Below, piece by piece: positions 20,526-33,500 of a DNA stretch of 64,000 nucleotides (position 1 is the stretch's first letter; every line of letters starts with the position of its first letter). The position numbers were made by a program, and so were the translations under genes. Location: positions 11,568,187-11,632,186 of the forward strand of contig NW_024040707.1 in the NCBI RefSeq assembly GCF_014851395.1, in the 5' to 3' direction. Below the pieces are notes generated by a model, which worked only from the letters and a program-made list of their open reading frames with translations, was not told the DNA's origin and ran no database searches. This DNA comes from Micropterus salmoides (Eukaryota; Chordata; Actinopteri; Centrarchiformes; Centrarchidae).

Positions 20526-21785
20526 ATGTTTCTAAGTTTGCAACTTTTTTTGTGTAAGGGAAACCCTCACAACATCCCTGATCAACTTAAAGTTTGGATA
20601 TTTATTTAGAAATTCTGTTTTCAGGGAATAATCTCTTGTAAATGTATCCCTAATTCTGACTGATGGTATCAGGTTTAAAAGCAATGACATGATTTTATTT
20701 TGAAGGCAGTCTTGTTTTAGTTATCATCAGCTGACTTGACGCACCTGCTCGAGACTCTTTGCTGCCCATCTTCACGACGCCTGCTGGAGGCGCTATGTGT
20801 CAGTAGCGATGACGCAAGGAGATGCTCGTTGACAGAAACCCACTGCATCATAACTGACCATAGACTTTATGAGAACGCTACATTTCGATAGTTCATGTTA
20901 TGTTAGTCATATGGTGACGTTTATTAAGCACTGTATTGATGAATCATGCACTCACTCACTTGCAGTAAGCTGGTAACGTCACAACGTGTCACATCTTCAC
21001 TGAGTTCTTTTGTGTTAAATAGCTTAAACTGTGGCAATGTCGAAAAGGTCATTATTGTTGAAACTCCAGTAGTCTACATTATCTGTAAAACAATAACTGA
21101 AATGACTGTATGTAGATGAAAACCACCACATTTATAGTCCAGCTGGCAATGGCTGCTTTCATTTTTGGATTTAGTGTCTCTGAAATGCTCAGCAGCAAGA
21201 ATACATGATGCAAAAACCTCCACCATCCTCTCACCTGGGATGCTGCTGAGTAGATAAAGATCTTTTTTGAGGATAACCTTCTAGGTAAGGTATGAGCAAG
21301 AGTGTGGATTCCTTTGGGAGAATGTGTGTGTGTGTCCGACAGCTCTGTGGGGACCAAAATGGGATTCTTGAGGATCAAAAATTGGTTTCAGGGTTCAGAT
21401 TAGAATAAAGTTAAGTTTAGGGTTAGGGGAAAGGTTAAGGTTAGAGTACAGGGAATGCATTATGTCAGTGACTGGTCCCCACGAAGATAGTGCCACAAGG
21501 GTGTGTATGTGTGTGTAGCATGTAAATAGACCTTTGTAGATTATCAATTGGTGTAACAACAAAGCCAGCTGAGCTTGCCTTGCAGCAGCATTAAGTTCCA
21601 CAAAAAGCTGTTGACATCCAACCTACTACTGTGATAACTGGCTTTAAATGAGGCTCAACCTTCACACAATTTCTCTTGGCTGTCCCTCAGTAAAGTCTTA
21701 CACTGATCCAGTGTGTGTACAATAGCCTACCTGTCAAATAGGAAGTTTTGCGTGTCTGTAAACAACTAAGTCTCTTCGTTCTGTC

Positions 21786-22940
21786 CAGTTAAATATGGTG
21801 TGCCTCAGGGGTCGGTCTTAGGACCCATTTTGTTTTCCTTGTATCTGCTTCCCAATGGACATATTATCCATAAACATGGTATTTCTTTTCATATTTATGC
21901 TGATGACCCACAAATGTACCTGCCCGTAAGATCCACAGACCCTGGAATGCTGAGTTCACTTACCGACTGCCTTTGTGAAGTTAAAAAATGGATGTCAAAT
22001 AATTTCCTCCAGCTGAACTCAGACAAAACAGAAATCCTGGTCATCGGGTCCCAGCAGATGGCAAATCAAATACTGCCATCTGCTGGTTCCCTAGTAAATC
22101 ACATTAAGCCTGTGGCAAAGAACCTTGGTGGGTGGATAGTAATTTAAACTTCGAGCAGCACGCCACAAAACTTATTCAATCATGTTTTTATCAACTTAGA
22201 AATATAGCAAAAATTCGATCTATGTTAACTTTTAAGGACACCAAGACCATTTTACACGCCTTCATCTCATCACACCTGGATTATTGCAACAGCCTTTTCA
22301 CTTGTTTAACCCAAAAATCTAGTGATCGACTCCAGACTGTCCAGAACTCAGCTGCCAGGCTTTTAACCAGAACAAAGAAATATGACCACATTACTCCTAT
22401 TTTAGCTTCATTACACTGGCTCCCAGTATGTTTTAGAATTGACTTTAAAATTCTATTGATTACTTTTAAAGCTCTTCATGGCCTCTCGCCTTGTTATATT
22501 TCTGAACTTTTAGTCCCATACACACCAGCACGTACCTTGAGATCCTCAGGCAGAGGTCTGTTGTCTGTTCCAGAGTCTCGACTGAAAACTAAAGGGGACA
22601 GAGCGTTTGCTGTCAGGGCCCCGAGGCTCTGGAACAGCCTGCCCGAGGAAATCAGGTCAGCTGAGTCAGTGAACTCTTTTAAGTCCCTTCTTAAAACATA
22701 CTTTTATAGGAGAGCCTTTCCCGATCTTATTTGACTTTATTTTATCCCCTTTATTTTCTATTTTACTTATTTTATATTTATCTTAAACATGTATTTTAGT
22801 CTTTTCAATGTTTTCTTGCTTTTATCTTGGATTGTTTTTGTATTATTGTCTTTTGGGTATTATTGTCTTTACACTTGTTAAAGCACTTTGTAACTTGTTT
22901 TTGAAAAGTGCTCTACAAATAAATATATTATTATTATTAT
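21786..22940 (+). pseudogene. 5'-truncated CR1/L2-type LINE, reverse transcriptase C-terminal part
   Basis: Two frames cover the end of a non-LTR reverse transcriptase. The first (21800-22147) begins with MPQGSVLGPILFSLYLLPNG and has YADD changed only after the DD (IYADDPQMYL). A frameshift near 22135 leads to the second, 200-residue frame (22132-22734) with HLDYCNSLFTCL, LQTVQNSAARLL, ASLHWLPVCFRIDFKIL and a stop after FYRRAFPDLI. The 3'UTR ends gtgctctacaaataaatata followed by att repeats. The 5' two thirds are missing. Confidence 0.92.
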
Positions 22941-25900
22941 ATTATTATAATAGAAGCAATAGCCACATTAGGCACATTAGGCGCAAGTTCAACAGGCTAA
23001 CCTGCAAAAATAAACATTAATAAACACAAACAAAAGCAAAAAATTATGGGTTCCAAGGTTGAAGTCCGTATCAATCCATCTTGAGCTTCAGTTCTGAAGT
23101 TAATCTGGTTTTGTAACATTACTGGCCCTCCTTGAGAAAGCAGTCCGAAGTAAAATGGTTAACGTAGCTCACACATATTGTTGTGGGAACATTTCCATAA
23201 AAAATGAAGTTGATCCATTGGGTCTTCACTTCCTGGCGGGAGTAGACCATAGGAGTGGATGAAGACTTTTGTGTTGGTTCTTGCAGCCAACAGCAGAGAA
23301 ATTGGCACACTTTGCTCGCTTTCACATCTTCATGTTACTGGAGACTGTCGGCTGTTAGCAAGGAAATTACAGCAGCAGACTGAGGTAGATTCAGGATGTA
23401 GTCACTCCTTGGTTGGATTAATATGTAAATATCCTCCCGTTTGATGTTTACCTGCTTTATTTTACCTAATGTTTTAGAGAAGAAGGGGATGTTTGAAACG
23501 TCTTTTTACCTTAAGTGTTTCAATACAGGGGCATTTGTGGGGATACAGTGATTTGTGACTTAAAATGAATTTGGGACAGGGGTGTAAAGTTGGGGGGTAG
23601 AGGGCAAAGGCCCCTATTTCTTGCGTCCATGTGGACAAGCAGAGGCGATGTGGAAGGATTTAGTGCATAGGTAGCGTAGGTAGATAGTTATTGTCTATAA
23701 ATATTTATCATTATGATTTACCTTGTCTGGAACAAAAACACATTAATAGAGAGAATAACATTCTCAGATAAAAAGCAGTGTGCACAGTGGTGTCCACATA
23801 CATTTGGTAAATTGCTGTTATTACTAGAAAGAGTATTATTTGTATGACCACATACTAAAGTGGACCAAATCAATTTGTTTTGCTGACCCTTATTTATTTT
23901 AAGCTTTAAAAAAACAATTAAAACAACTGAGCACAAAAAGAAGAAACAAAAGTGGCTTTGGGATCAGGGAGAATTTTCTGGACACAATTTTCCTCCTCCA
24001 GATCCAAGAACAACAATTAATATAATTGAGGTAATTTGTTTAGACATATATCCAAGGAAAAACATACATGCATTCCAAAAATGAGTGGCATTCCCCTTTA
24101 ATTCTACATCTTATTTCATACAGAAAATATGCCACATAACTCATCGCAATCACAATTCTTTATTTTCTTAAAAGAAATTTGCCTCACAGTGTCTAACTAT
24201 TACATCATAACATTAAACAACCCTTTTGTCTGTAAGATATGTGCTTATTTTGTAAAATTATGTTCGTCAGTACAAGATAAACTGGAACTACATAGTTTTT
24301 GCTCATTTTCCTTGCTGGATCTCTGAGAGGACAGATGTCAAGAGTGGATATGTAGCCAGGCAGAGATGGCCACAAGGGCGGGTACTTAAGTAAGAATGGG
24401 CTTATGATTCTCAGTGTGTTTCTGTCTGTCAAGCATACACAATAACCAAATTTTTACCCCAAAGATATTCATGGCAACTGGCACCGACTGTGTCTCAGAC
24501 AATTTTGTAAATTCTAGAAATCACATTAACCTGTGAATATTGCCTCGTCCACATGGCGGTTCAACAGCACAGACACCGTCTGCCTCCAGAGTTGTACACT
24601 CTGGTCATCACTTGTCCATTTTGTAGCCCTTTGAAACTCAGGAAGTACTGGTTATCAAACTGTCTGAAGATCCCTGATCAGCTCATGCTCTCTTGAAAGT
24701 TCACTATGTGGGCAAATAAAGGGACCCGGCTCTCAAATGATATGAAAAAGGAGAGGACTTACCACCATTGGTCACAGTTAGAAACTCATACATACAGTAC
24801 ATACCCTGAATGCCTTACACACAGATTGAATAGCTTCAGATCATTTGCAAGACCCATTTAAAGGAGTACTGAAGGAGGATCTTTGTATATTTTATATGTA
24901 AAAGGCCATGCTCTTAGAGATTACACAGTACAATAAAGAGTCTAATCTAATCCTTATGATATAATTGTGTGTAATATTAACTTCACAGCTAATATTACCA
25001 TTGTATTATGGATGAGTGCAATAAAAAAAAACGCGGCAAGAATGATGACCAGGACATGTAGCAAAGGGATGTTTAATGATTTCTTTGGACAATGAAATGC
25101 ACATGTCCATTGTTGATGTACTACAAATAAGAGAATAAGAAAATCAACAACTTGGTGTTGTGTCAGCATTCCCAGTTCAATTTCATTTCTTGATTGATGT
25201 TAACTTAAGATTCAAAATGGAGCACAACAGGATGTCTGGAGTGTCAGACAAGGACTGACCAGTAGGGGGAGAGCCAGCTCTTACTAAAAAAAACAAAAAC
25301 AAAAAAAACTAGCAAGTCAACCTACACTTGTGCATGAGTATCTGCTATGCCCAATTCCATTCATGTATCGCTGGACCTTGTTTCCATTTGAGTGAAACAT
25401 GGAAAACACCAGTCCCATTATCAACGTGTCATGAGTTCAGACAGAGACCAGGCATAGCGTATCTGGAGTGAGCTGATGCACGCACAAACCAACTTTGCTG
25501 AGAATGGGCAGACAGGCTGTTGAATCCATGAGCAGATTAAATAGAAAAAAAAATCACTTTAAATAAAATCTTTATCAAATGACACTGAAATGTTGATGAT
25601 CATTGCCGTCTTGGCACAATATTAACACCCTTGCAGCACCATTAATTATTATAATTACAGAAGTCAGGACACGATTTAGGCTGACCTCATTTCAGATTAA
25701 ACAAAACGTGTCAAATTACATTACTTTTTTTTCTTCTTTTTTTTTAAAAGTGTACCACAGTTTTGCATTCGCAATAAACAGGGGTGAGAGTTCAAGCTGC
25801 TAGAAAGGGGAGTGAAGGGCTTCTGACTTTAGCAGTCAAATTAAGCCTGACCTTCACCGCAGCAAACCTTACCAAAGCTTATTTTTGTTTTAATTAGGTC

Positions 25901-26139
25901 TGGGTTTGAAATGTCTGCCAACGTCTCTGAGCATTTTTGGCCAATTCATTTGTGGTTACATAATAAATAATCCATCCATAGTGGTTACCGTTGAGTTTTG
26001 AGTGTGTGACCTGAGAGTCATTTCAAGGGCTGTCAGTTCACAAAAGACAAACATTCATCCTTCACGCAAGCCTTATTGGAAATGTTGAATTAAATAATTT
26101 AAGACTGGGTACCTACTACATTGCTTGCTCTAATACAAT

Positions 26140-27321
26140 TTTATTATTGCTATACTATTCCATTTCCTTTCCAGTAGCAAGTAAACCCCCACCCTACCAC
26201 ACGTAGTCTTGGTGGAATGGGAATGCCATAACGAGTGGTGAATGTCTTGGTCCCCTACATCACGTGAGGATGCAGTGAAAGTCAGAATGATCAGGCAAAC
26301 AAAGGTGAGCAAACTTGATCTGAGGTGAATGGAAAGTGCAGTGATCAAGTCGACGTGAGCTGTATAAATGCATACGTCTCATACATTCCTCTGTGGCTCA
26401 CTGGCTGGGCAGTCATCCTCACATCCCTTCACAAAAATAAAAAAATGTAAGACTTTTAACAATGGGTATTCACAGACACAGACTTTGTAGTGTGCGTTTG
26501 TGAAAAGGAAGAGGAAGAGAGAGTGGTGGAGTGAATGATTGCATCAAGTGCTAATATCTCATGACAGTACATGTACTCGATCTATAAAAAACTACCTTGG
26601 TACTGAACACTGACCTCTTTCTAACAAATAATCTGGTATACAACATTTACAAAATGAACATTGTAATAGTGTGATATTTATAATATATATGCTACTGCCT
26701 TCCTCTGGTTCTCTGCATTTTAAAACCTCTGGAGTACATTAACACCATCTTGTATTTCTTACACAGTAAAGCCTACACACCACACCCAACGAGTGGCAGC
26801 CTAATACAAATAGAGAACAGGAAGACTCTGTGGACAGTGAGTACACCTGCATGTGTGTCCTGAGTGTGTGTGGATGGTAGCTCAGCTCGTAAACCAGGCA
26901 GCCACAACTTGCCGGTAGCAGTGAGGGGAGTTTTAGGAGAGTAAACTTCTGGGATACCAAGATTTTTCGGCTCACAAGGTACAGGATGTCCTCATCCAAG
27001 ATACTTGCACATTTAAGACAGTCCTGATATACTTTACGAGATAATAATTATTATAATGTCAATAATAACAATAGTATTAAACATCTGTCAAGGATATTTC
27101 AGTCCCATGGCAGCAGGGTGATGATCTGCATTATTCTGGATTGTTTCTGTGCCCTGTGACCCCCACATTTCTCCTGTTATCAGCTGTGCTGCTTTGAGGG
27201 ATCGGCCACTGTGCATCCGTTGTACATCTGTGTGTCGTGTCAGATCTGTCTTGTGTGTTTGTGTCAATGAATGTCTGAAGTGAGTCAGGATTTTTTTTCG
27301 ATGATCGCTGCTGGTTCACTC
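26140..27321 (-). other. dlgap4: probable dlgap4 3'UTR
   Basis: Non-repetitive sequence downstream of the dlgap4 stop (27322-27324). The first convincing minus-strand AATAAA lies at 26140-26145, giving a 3'UTR of about 1.2 kb. Longer forms are possible, as mammalian DLGAP4 has a long 3'UTR. Confidence 0.4.
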
Positions 27322-27546
27322 TCAGAGGCGGGTCTGGGCCTCGGGGACGTAGATTTCGATGCTGTCAGCGCTTTCCGTGGCGGAGTTCTGTCGTACTGAT
27401 GCCGCGCGCTTTGCTGCCATCAGCCTTTTCCTGGCTTCTTGCCGCTGCTTGTCCACAGCAGAGTCCACGCTCCTGTCCTTCCCCGCTGATAGCTTGGGCT
27501 TAGACTGCTTCTTTGGCACAGATGATGGAAGGTGCTTGTTTTCATC
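27322..27546 (-). CDS. dlgap4: dlgap4 last coding exon with SHANK-binding PDZ ligand
   Basis: The exon encodes DENKHLPSSVPKKQSKPK and DKQRQEARKRLMAAKRAASV, then RQNSATESADSIEIYVPEAQ and TRL followed by TGA at 27324-27322. The C-terminal QTRL is the class I PDZ ligand that binds SHANK. IEIYVPEAQTRL with Val matches DLGAP4; DLGAP1 and DLGAP3 usually have Ile there. Confidence 0.97.
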   Translation of the reverse strand, partial: DENKHLPSSVPKKQSKPKLSAGKDRSVDSAVDKQRQEARKRLMAAKRAASVRQNSATESADSIEIYVPEAQTRL

Positions 27547-30500
27547 CTGAGGAAATCATGTCAAGAAGGAAAAGGAATAAGGCACAGTGTGGTACTAGTT
27601 CAAAACACAACCTCTGGTGGTGCTGATGTACTGTCATTTGTAAGCCATTAAGCGTTTAGCAAATTAACGTGTAGTTAAATCCATCAAGATTTAAGTTTAG
27701 GACTACAACTAAATGTTTTTCATTATCAATTTATCTGTAGATTATTTTTCTAAATTAATCAAATTGTGAAAATAGTAAAAGATTTCGCACCAGCGAATTT
27801 TTAGTTTGAACGACTTATAGCTTAATCAAATCTATTATAATGAAAACTGGCACCAAACATCACCTTCTTCTCTGGTTTCTCAGGAAGTTGCCAGTTGTTG
27901 GCTTTAAGTTGGTAGAGCTCATCAAACTTCATGCTGATGTCTTCTATTGAGAGCTGTAGCAGATCCCAGAACCCTGCGAGGTCCTGTGCTGTTGGTCGGG
28001 GGTTGGCGTTTAGGTTCTAGTGAGAGGAAAATGAGACAGTATAGACAAGTGATTGAAGAATGGCTTTGGTCGTATCAGAGAGAATTAATCACATCCCTCC
28101 CTGTACACATATTTCCTAGGCAGTCTCCATTCAAGCAAATGGATGAAGAGAAAATACATTTGACCCCAAGTGACTTTCAGAGATTATTAAATTTCAACAA
28201 TATTGGGCCTTTAATAGAGAATTTCTGGCAATCACAGTAAATCTAACAAGTCCTCAAGGATTTCATCTTTCTGCTTGGATGGAAAGTTAATTCCCTCTAT
28301 GTGAATGTAATGTAATATGAAGACTTATGCATGTCAGTGTGTGTAGGACAAATAATCTTGGCAGGAGGAAGACGAAAGAAAATGGGGTCAGTAAGAGTTG
28401 ACAGTAAGAGTTTAACTGACAGTAAGAGGCTTAAAAAAAACATGTAGTAAGAAGGGTAGTATATCAAGAGAGAAATCCCCACTCACCAAGTTCTCATTAC
28501 AGAGCCCTCTGAACTGTTCAAACTTCTGTGATATGAGGAGCTGAGCGCTGCCTACTGCACTGCGGATCGTCCCCAACACTGCAAAACAGAAGAATGATAA
28601 ATGATCAACAAGCTGGAAAGAATAAGTAGAGAGATGATTGAGCTAAAACAATATACAAACCATGACAAAAGGACATGAAACGGCTGCTACTTTCAGTCCG
28701 ACAGTAAAGACATTTTGCACTTCAGAGATACAGTGTGAGTGTATATGTGACATAGGAGGGGGTGACTGTAGAGTTTATTCCTGTTGTCTATGTTACCATT
28801 CAATGTTCTGTGACGGTAAATTACTTCCTTAGAAGTAACATATTAACTCAATCTCAAGGAGGATAACAAATTACTCTTTATTCAGCTATTTTCCGCCTAA
28901 TATTTCCATGTAAATGGAACTTCATAATTCAGCTCCACAGAGAGCAGGAGGACTGATAATCTGATGAAGCATCTGCAGCTAGAGTGCTCCTTGCTCATTC
29001 ATATTTAAGACACTGCAGAGACAGATCCGCCTAAAAGCCTGAGTGGTATTCTGGGAGACGTGTATCTGCGGTGGCTCTATTACAGCTAAAACAAAGCCTA
29101 CTCCCACTCTAATGAGCAGGGTTACTGTGAGTCAACGGCAGCAATGACTGTGTCATGCTTTGTTTCATTGTCCAGAGTCAACATGGAGGCCATACCTTCT
29201 TCCCCGTCTTTGAACCTCACTAACAGGGACATCAATTACATTCTTCATGTTACTGACTTGACAAGCTATTTACTGCTCTTTATTTATTACTTTTATATTA
29301 TGCTTCCATTTTACATCTTCTACTGTGAAGAACTTTGTGAATTCTGATCTAGAAAGGTGCTCTAGAAATAAACCTTACTTACTTTCTCAAGAATAAAGCA
29401 TCTGGCTTTGAAGACTTTACATCTAAATGAAGTCATTATGCAAACACCAAGACCCTATTTACACTTAAGTTTCTCATATCCGCACAAAATTCAGATGAGA
29501 TTTAACACAATCCACAAATCTTACTGTTACCACAATATCAGTTTAGCTAGCATTAGCTAACAACAAACGCACAAATGAATCATATTTATGAACAAGTAGC
29601 GATACAAAAGTTTCATTGTCTTCATGGGCTCTAACTCACCCACACAGATCATTCAGTGGTTTATCTGATCAGGGTTCAGATAAACGCTCAAGCAGAGCAT
29701 ATTTCATCGTGTGTGTAGAAATTGCTAGAGCAGTTTTTACTTTTTGCTTTAATGAGACAGAAAACAAACAAATATGTAGTCAAGTTAGCAACAATAAATA
29801 TGCAAAGTCTGGTTAGACTTTCAAAATAAAATGTTGAAAAACATGGCCATTTTAAAACAGCACATTGTTAAAGTTGTGAAACATTGCTATTTGGTTATGT
29901 TTAGGCACCAAATGTACTTGGTTAGGGTTAGGAAAATATCATGGTTTGGGTTAAAATAACTGTGCGTCAGTTAACACGCAAGTTAAGTAATGTCACTTAT
30001 GTAACTTACGCATTTTACGTAACATACATAACTATAGGTCTTGACCATCTTGACCATCCATATGTGACAAGTTGGGAGTGAGAACGGGTTGTGTTTATGT
30101 ATGCATCTTGGATAGACGGATGCATTTACACCTTTTCAACATCTGGCTAGAATGCGTCTGAAACCACCTGTAAACATGGTTTGAGTAATCGGATTTCAAC
30201 CGGTCTGAATTCTTCTTGGATGCATTTACACTTTTTTTGAGATGGGACTGTTATCTGGACACAAGACACATTGGAATTTAACTGATAAAACCACCTCTGG
30301 AGTTTCTTTGAGATGTAGCCAGATGTTAAATAGGTGTAAATGCATCTGTCTCTCCAAGATAAATATGTAATCTTTACTCCTTCCATAAGTAAGCAGTCTG
30401 TGGAAATAGTCACTTGCAGAGTAAGTCCACAGATGGCAACTAAAGTTATACTGAAATTAGCTGTCATTCTCCCTGTCCCTTAAAGCGGCAGGAAAAACGG

Positions 30501-33500
30501 CCTTCAGCAATTTCAACAAATATGTGCATTCAATCTTACCAGATTCTGGATGTAAGACTCTTGAAATGACAAGTGTAAATGTGGGCCTTAATGTTTTGAT
30601 AGCCACGTCATGCAAATATGTCACATACCCTCCTCTGACAGCTTGTTGTCTTTGACCTCCTGATCCATCTGTTGACACCAGCCCTCCATGCGTCCTGTTT
30701 CCGCCTGAAGCAGCTTCAGAAACCAGTTACCATCGCGGAGGCAAGCTGGCGTGCTGGGCTGAACAGCATCTCCGTGGGTGGTGCAGTTCCCGGTCTCCAG
30801 GCTGGGATCTGGCGGTGGCAGCGAGGAGGGGTCTAAAGCTGGGTCCAAAGTCTCTGGGGGCGAGGTCGATATCCTGGATGGGGGCGAGGTGTGTTTAAGG
30901 GACTGCTGTTCCATGGCTTTGTCCTGTCTGTTGGGCGCGGTGGTATTCATTGTTTGACTGTTGGTGCCGTTGGCTGTGTTGTTTTCTGTGGGTGTAACAT
31001 CCTGGGTCTCCTGAGGCTCAGTCTCTGTATTTTGTCTGGAGGCCATGCTGTTGTCCCGGCTGAGACTGCGGAGACATACATGCATGCATAAACATGAGCA
31101 TCTGACAGAGAGTAAAATTAATAAGACAATTAAGTGATGTGTCAAACATGTTGCACAGTAACGTCTGTGGACAGTGAGTTTAACCAACAGGACCCTATGG
31201 CAGCTGATGGAGTAGAATCATTTATTGCGAGGGAAGGCAGAAAATACATGGGATTGAGGATGGTAAGCAGAGGGGAATACGCAACAAATCAGGTATACAA
31301 CATTAAAGCTAAGCAGACTGCTGGATTCAGAGATGATGGGCAGGAGAAAAGGAAGTGGGCTGTCAAACAAATGTGATTTAGGGAAATTACAGCACACTGG
31401 AAAAATTTAAATGGCAAGCTGTTCGCTATACTGAGCTCACTACAGTCAAAACAAGAGTAAAAGGACATCAATCAGAGCCCTGAGCTGCTTTCCTGCTGCC
31501 AGGCTGACCTTAGCAATAGGCTGACCTTAACACCACTCACCACCACTTCACCAGCCACATGGGCAAAATAAAGAATGACACTGTGAATGTATGCAGTTAT
31601 GGAGGGAAAAGCAGAAACAGAGATTTGCGCTAATTTTTAAGACATTTTAAATCGCGCATCATTCACATCCGTGTTTGCTTGCTTACAGTGTTCTTCATTG
31701 CCTTTTGTTGGCTCATTGGTGCTTTTATTAGCACATTACTGCCACCAACTGTCAATCAGAGAAACGGCATTAAACTGGTAGCATCACTTCATCCGCATGA
31801 AAACGAAGACCCAAACATTGCTTTGCAACACTACTAGTCAAAAACTCTACAGGGTACATTTTATTTTTCTCAAATAAATGCACGGTATATTGCAATATGG
31901 GCAATGTATGTGTGGGCACATGCCACTTGCCAGATGCTCGATCAATCACCAATCAAATACATTTACATTTATTCATTTAGCTGACGCTTTTATCCAAAGT
32001 GACTTACAATTGCTATATATGTCAGAGGTCACACGCCTCTGGAGCAACAAGGGGTTAAGTGTCTTGCTCAGGGACACATGGTGCATGGGTCACAGTGGGG
32101 AGTTGAACCCGGATCTCTCACACCAAAGGCAGGTATCTTATCCATTGCACCATCAGCACCCCAAATAAAGCCACTGTGTATCCTATGGCTGCTTATTTTA
32201 ATACTAACATACTATCTTCACTTTATTTGTTCTGATCAGTGGCCAGATGTGTAAATGTGATGTCAGAAACATGATAATGTATGAAGAACAGTGTTGTAGC
32301 AGCGGAGGTGAAGTGAAATTGTTTTTGTGAGTTTAGTATGTCTGTATAAAACCCCATCACAACTTGTCTCAGCAGCATTGCTCTTGTGTCCATGAGCATG
32401 TGATGCACATTAGAAAAGCTTAAAATTTCAGCGTTTTCCCACAGTTTTATGTGAGCTTTAGATTTGTGTTGTGGGGGTCGTTGTAGTAGTCATTGTCAGG
32501 GACGTGGGGGGGACATATGAAATTAGACAATACCGTTTATACAGATATAGTTTGATGTTGAGTTAATTAATGTTTCCGTAAAGTCCTGCCAGCGTTGCTC
32601 CTCTCTCTCTCCCTCACCACGCAGCCCCGCCCCTCTCTGCATCTGCACGTAGCCGTCTACTTACAAACTCTCAACAACATGGAGGGAGACACAGGGCCTT
32701 TCTCATTTCCCAAATTTCCACCTCCTCAACTCCTTGAGGTGCTTTTTAGTCCCTCCTACCAGAGATGCGAGCTCGAGAAGTCGAGGAAGAGACGCGAGGA
32801 GAGAGGAGTTGACGAAACGGGCATTTAATGAAATGAGATGTCCTTTCCTCTGAGCCGTCATTTTAAAGCGACATCAATTAAATCTGACCTGTTGTACAGC
32901 AGCATCATCTGTCCACTGTTAGAGCTGTGATCTCTTTCAGAGCAGCATACCACCTTTTGGCACTAAAGGCTACAGATTATTTCTTCACAATCCAGAAACA
33001 TGTCTGTTAACATTATAACATTTAGAAACATCTCGAGGTTCCAATAAGCATCTGTTGAAAACAGTCATTCACTAGGCTACACAGCAGACTAGGCCTACCA
33101 CTTTTTTGCGGTGCGCCTTGTGTGTGTAAACAGGAGATCATTACAGCCCTCAGCTTGATGAGATGAGCGTTTCATCATCAGTCCCTTTACAAAATGACAC
33201 AGTAACATTTATCTCATATAGCCCCAATTACAGCTGTCATCACAGAACTCGACTATTGGAATAACATGCAGACTTCATGGGCACTATTAGGCTATTAAAA
33301 CATGAAACAGATCAGAGCTGAATTCTCTGATTGATATTACAACCTAATAATGTGACTTCTGCAGCAGTTATGTCACGATTACGGCAGCTGAACTGGTGTG
33401 ATGCGAGGATCAGCTGAGACTTTAATGGAACTTATGTAGGCCTATACACATAAATCATCCACCCGCCCCCACCAACTAATTATTTTATTAGATTTAGAGA

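Larger units (their letters stand above)
17614..27321. other. intergenic region between dlgap4 and pfkfb2
   Basis: No protein-coding gene was recognised. The content is retroelement pieces (18225-19075 minus; 20405-20525, 21786-22940 plus), an inverted-repeat DNA element (19713-20128), short AT-rich runs and, at its right edge, the probable dlgap4 3'UTR. The stretch 23000-25300 shows nothing identifiable. Confidence 0.6.

Noticed and set aside
32595..32828. Plus-strand frame starting MEGDTGPFSFPKFPPPQ
   Set aside because: It begins in a GC-rich stretch with a plausible ATG, but the same sequence recurs inverted at about 34.36 kb, so it belongs to a repeat and not a gene.
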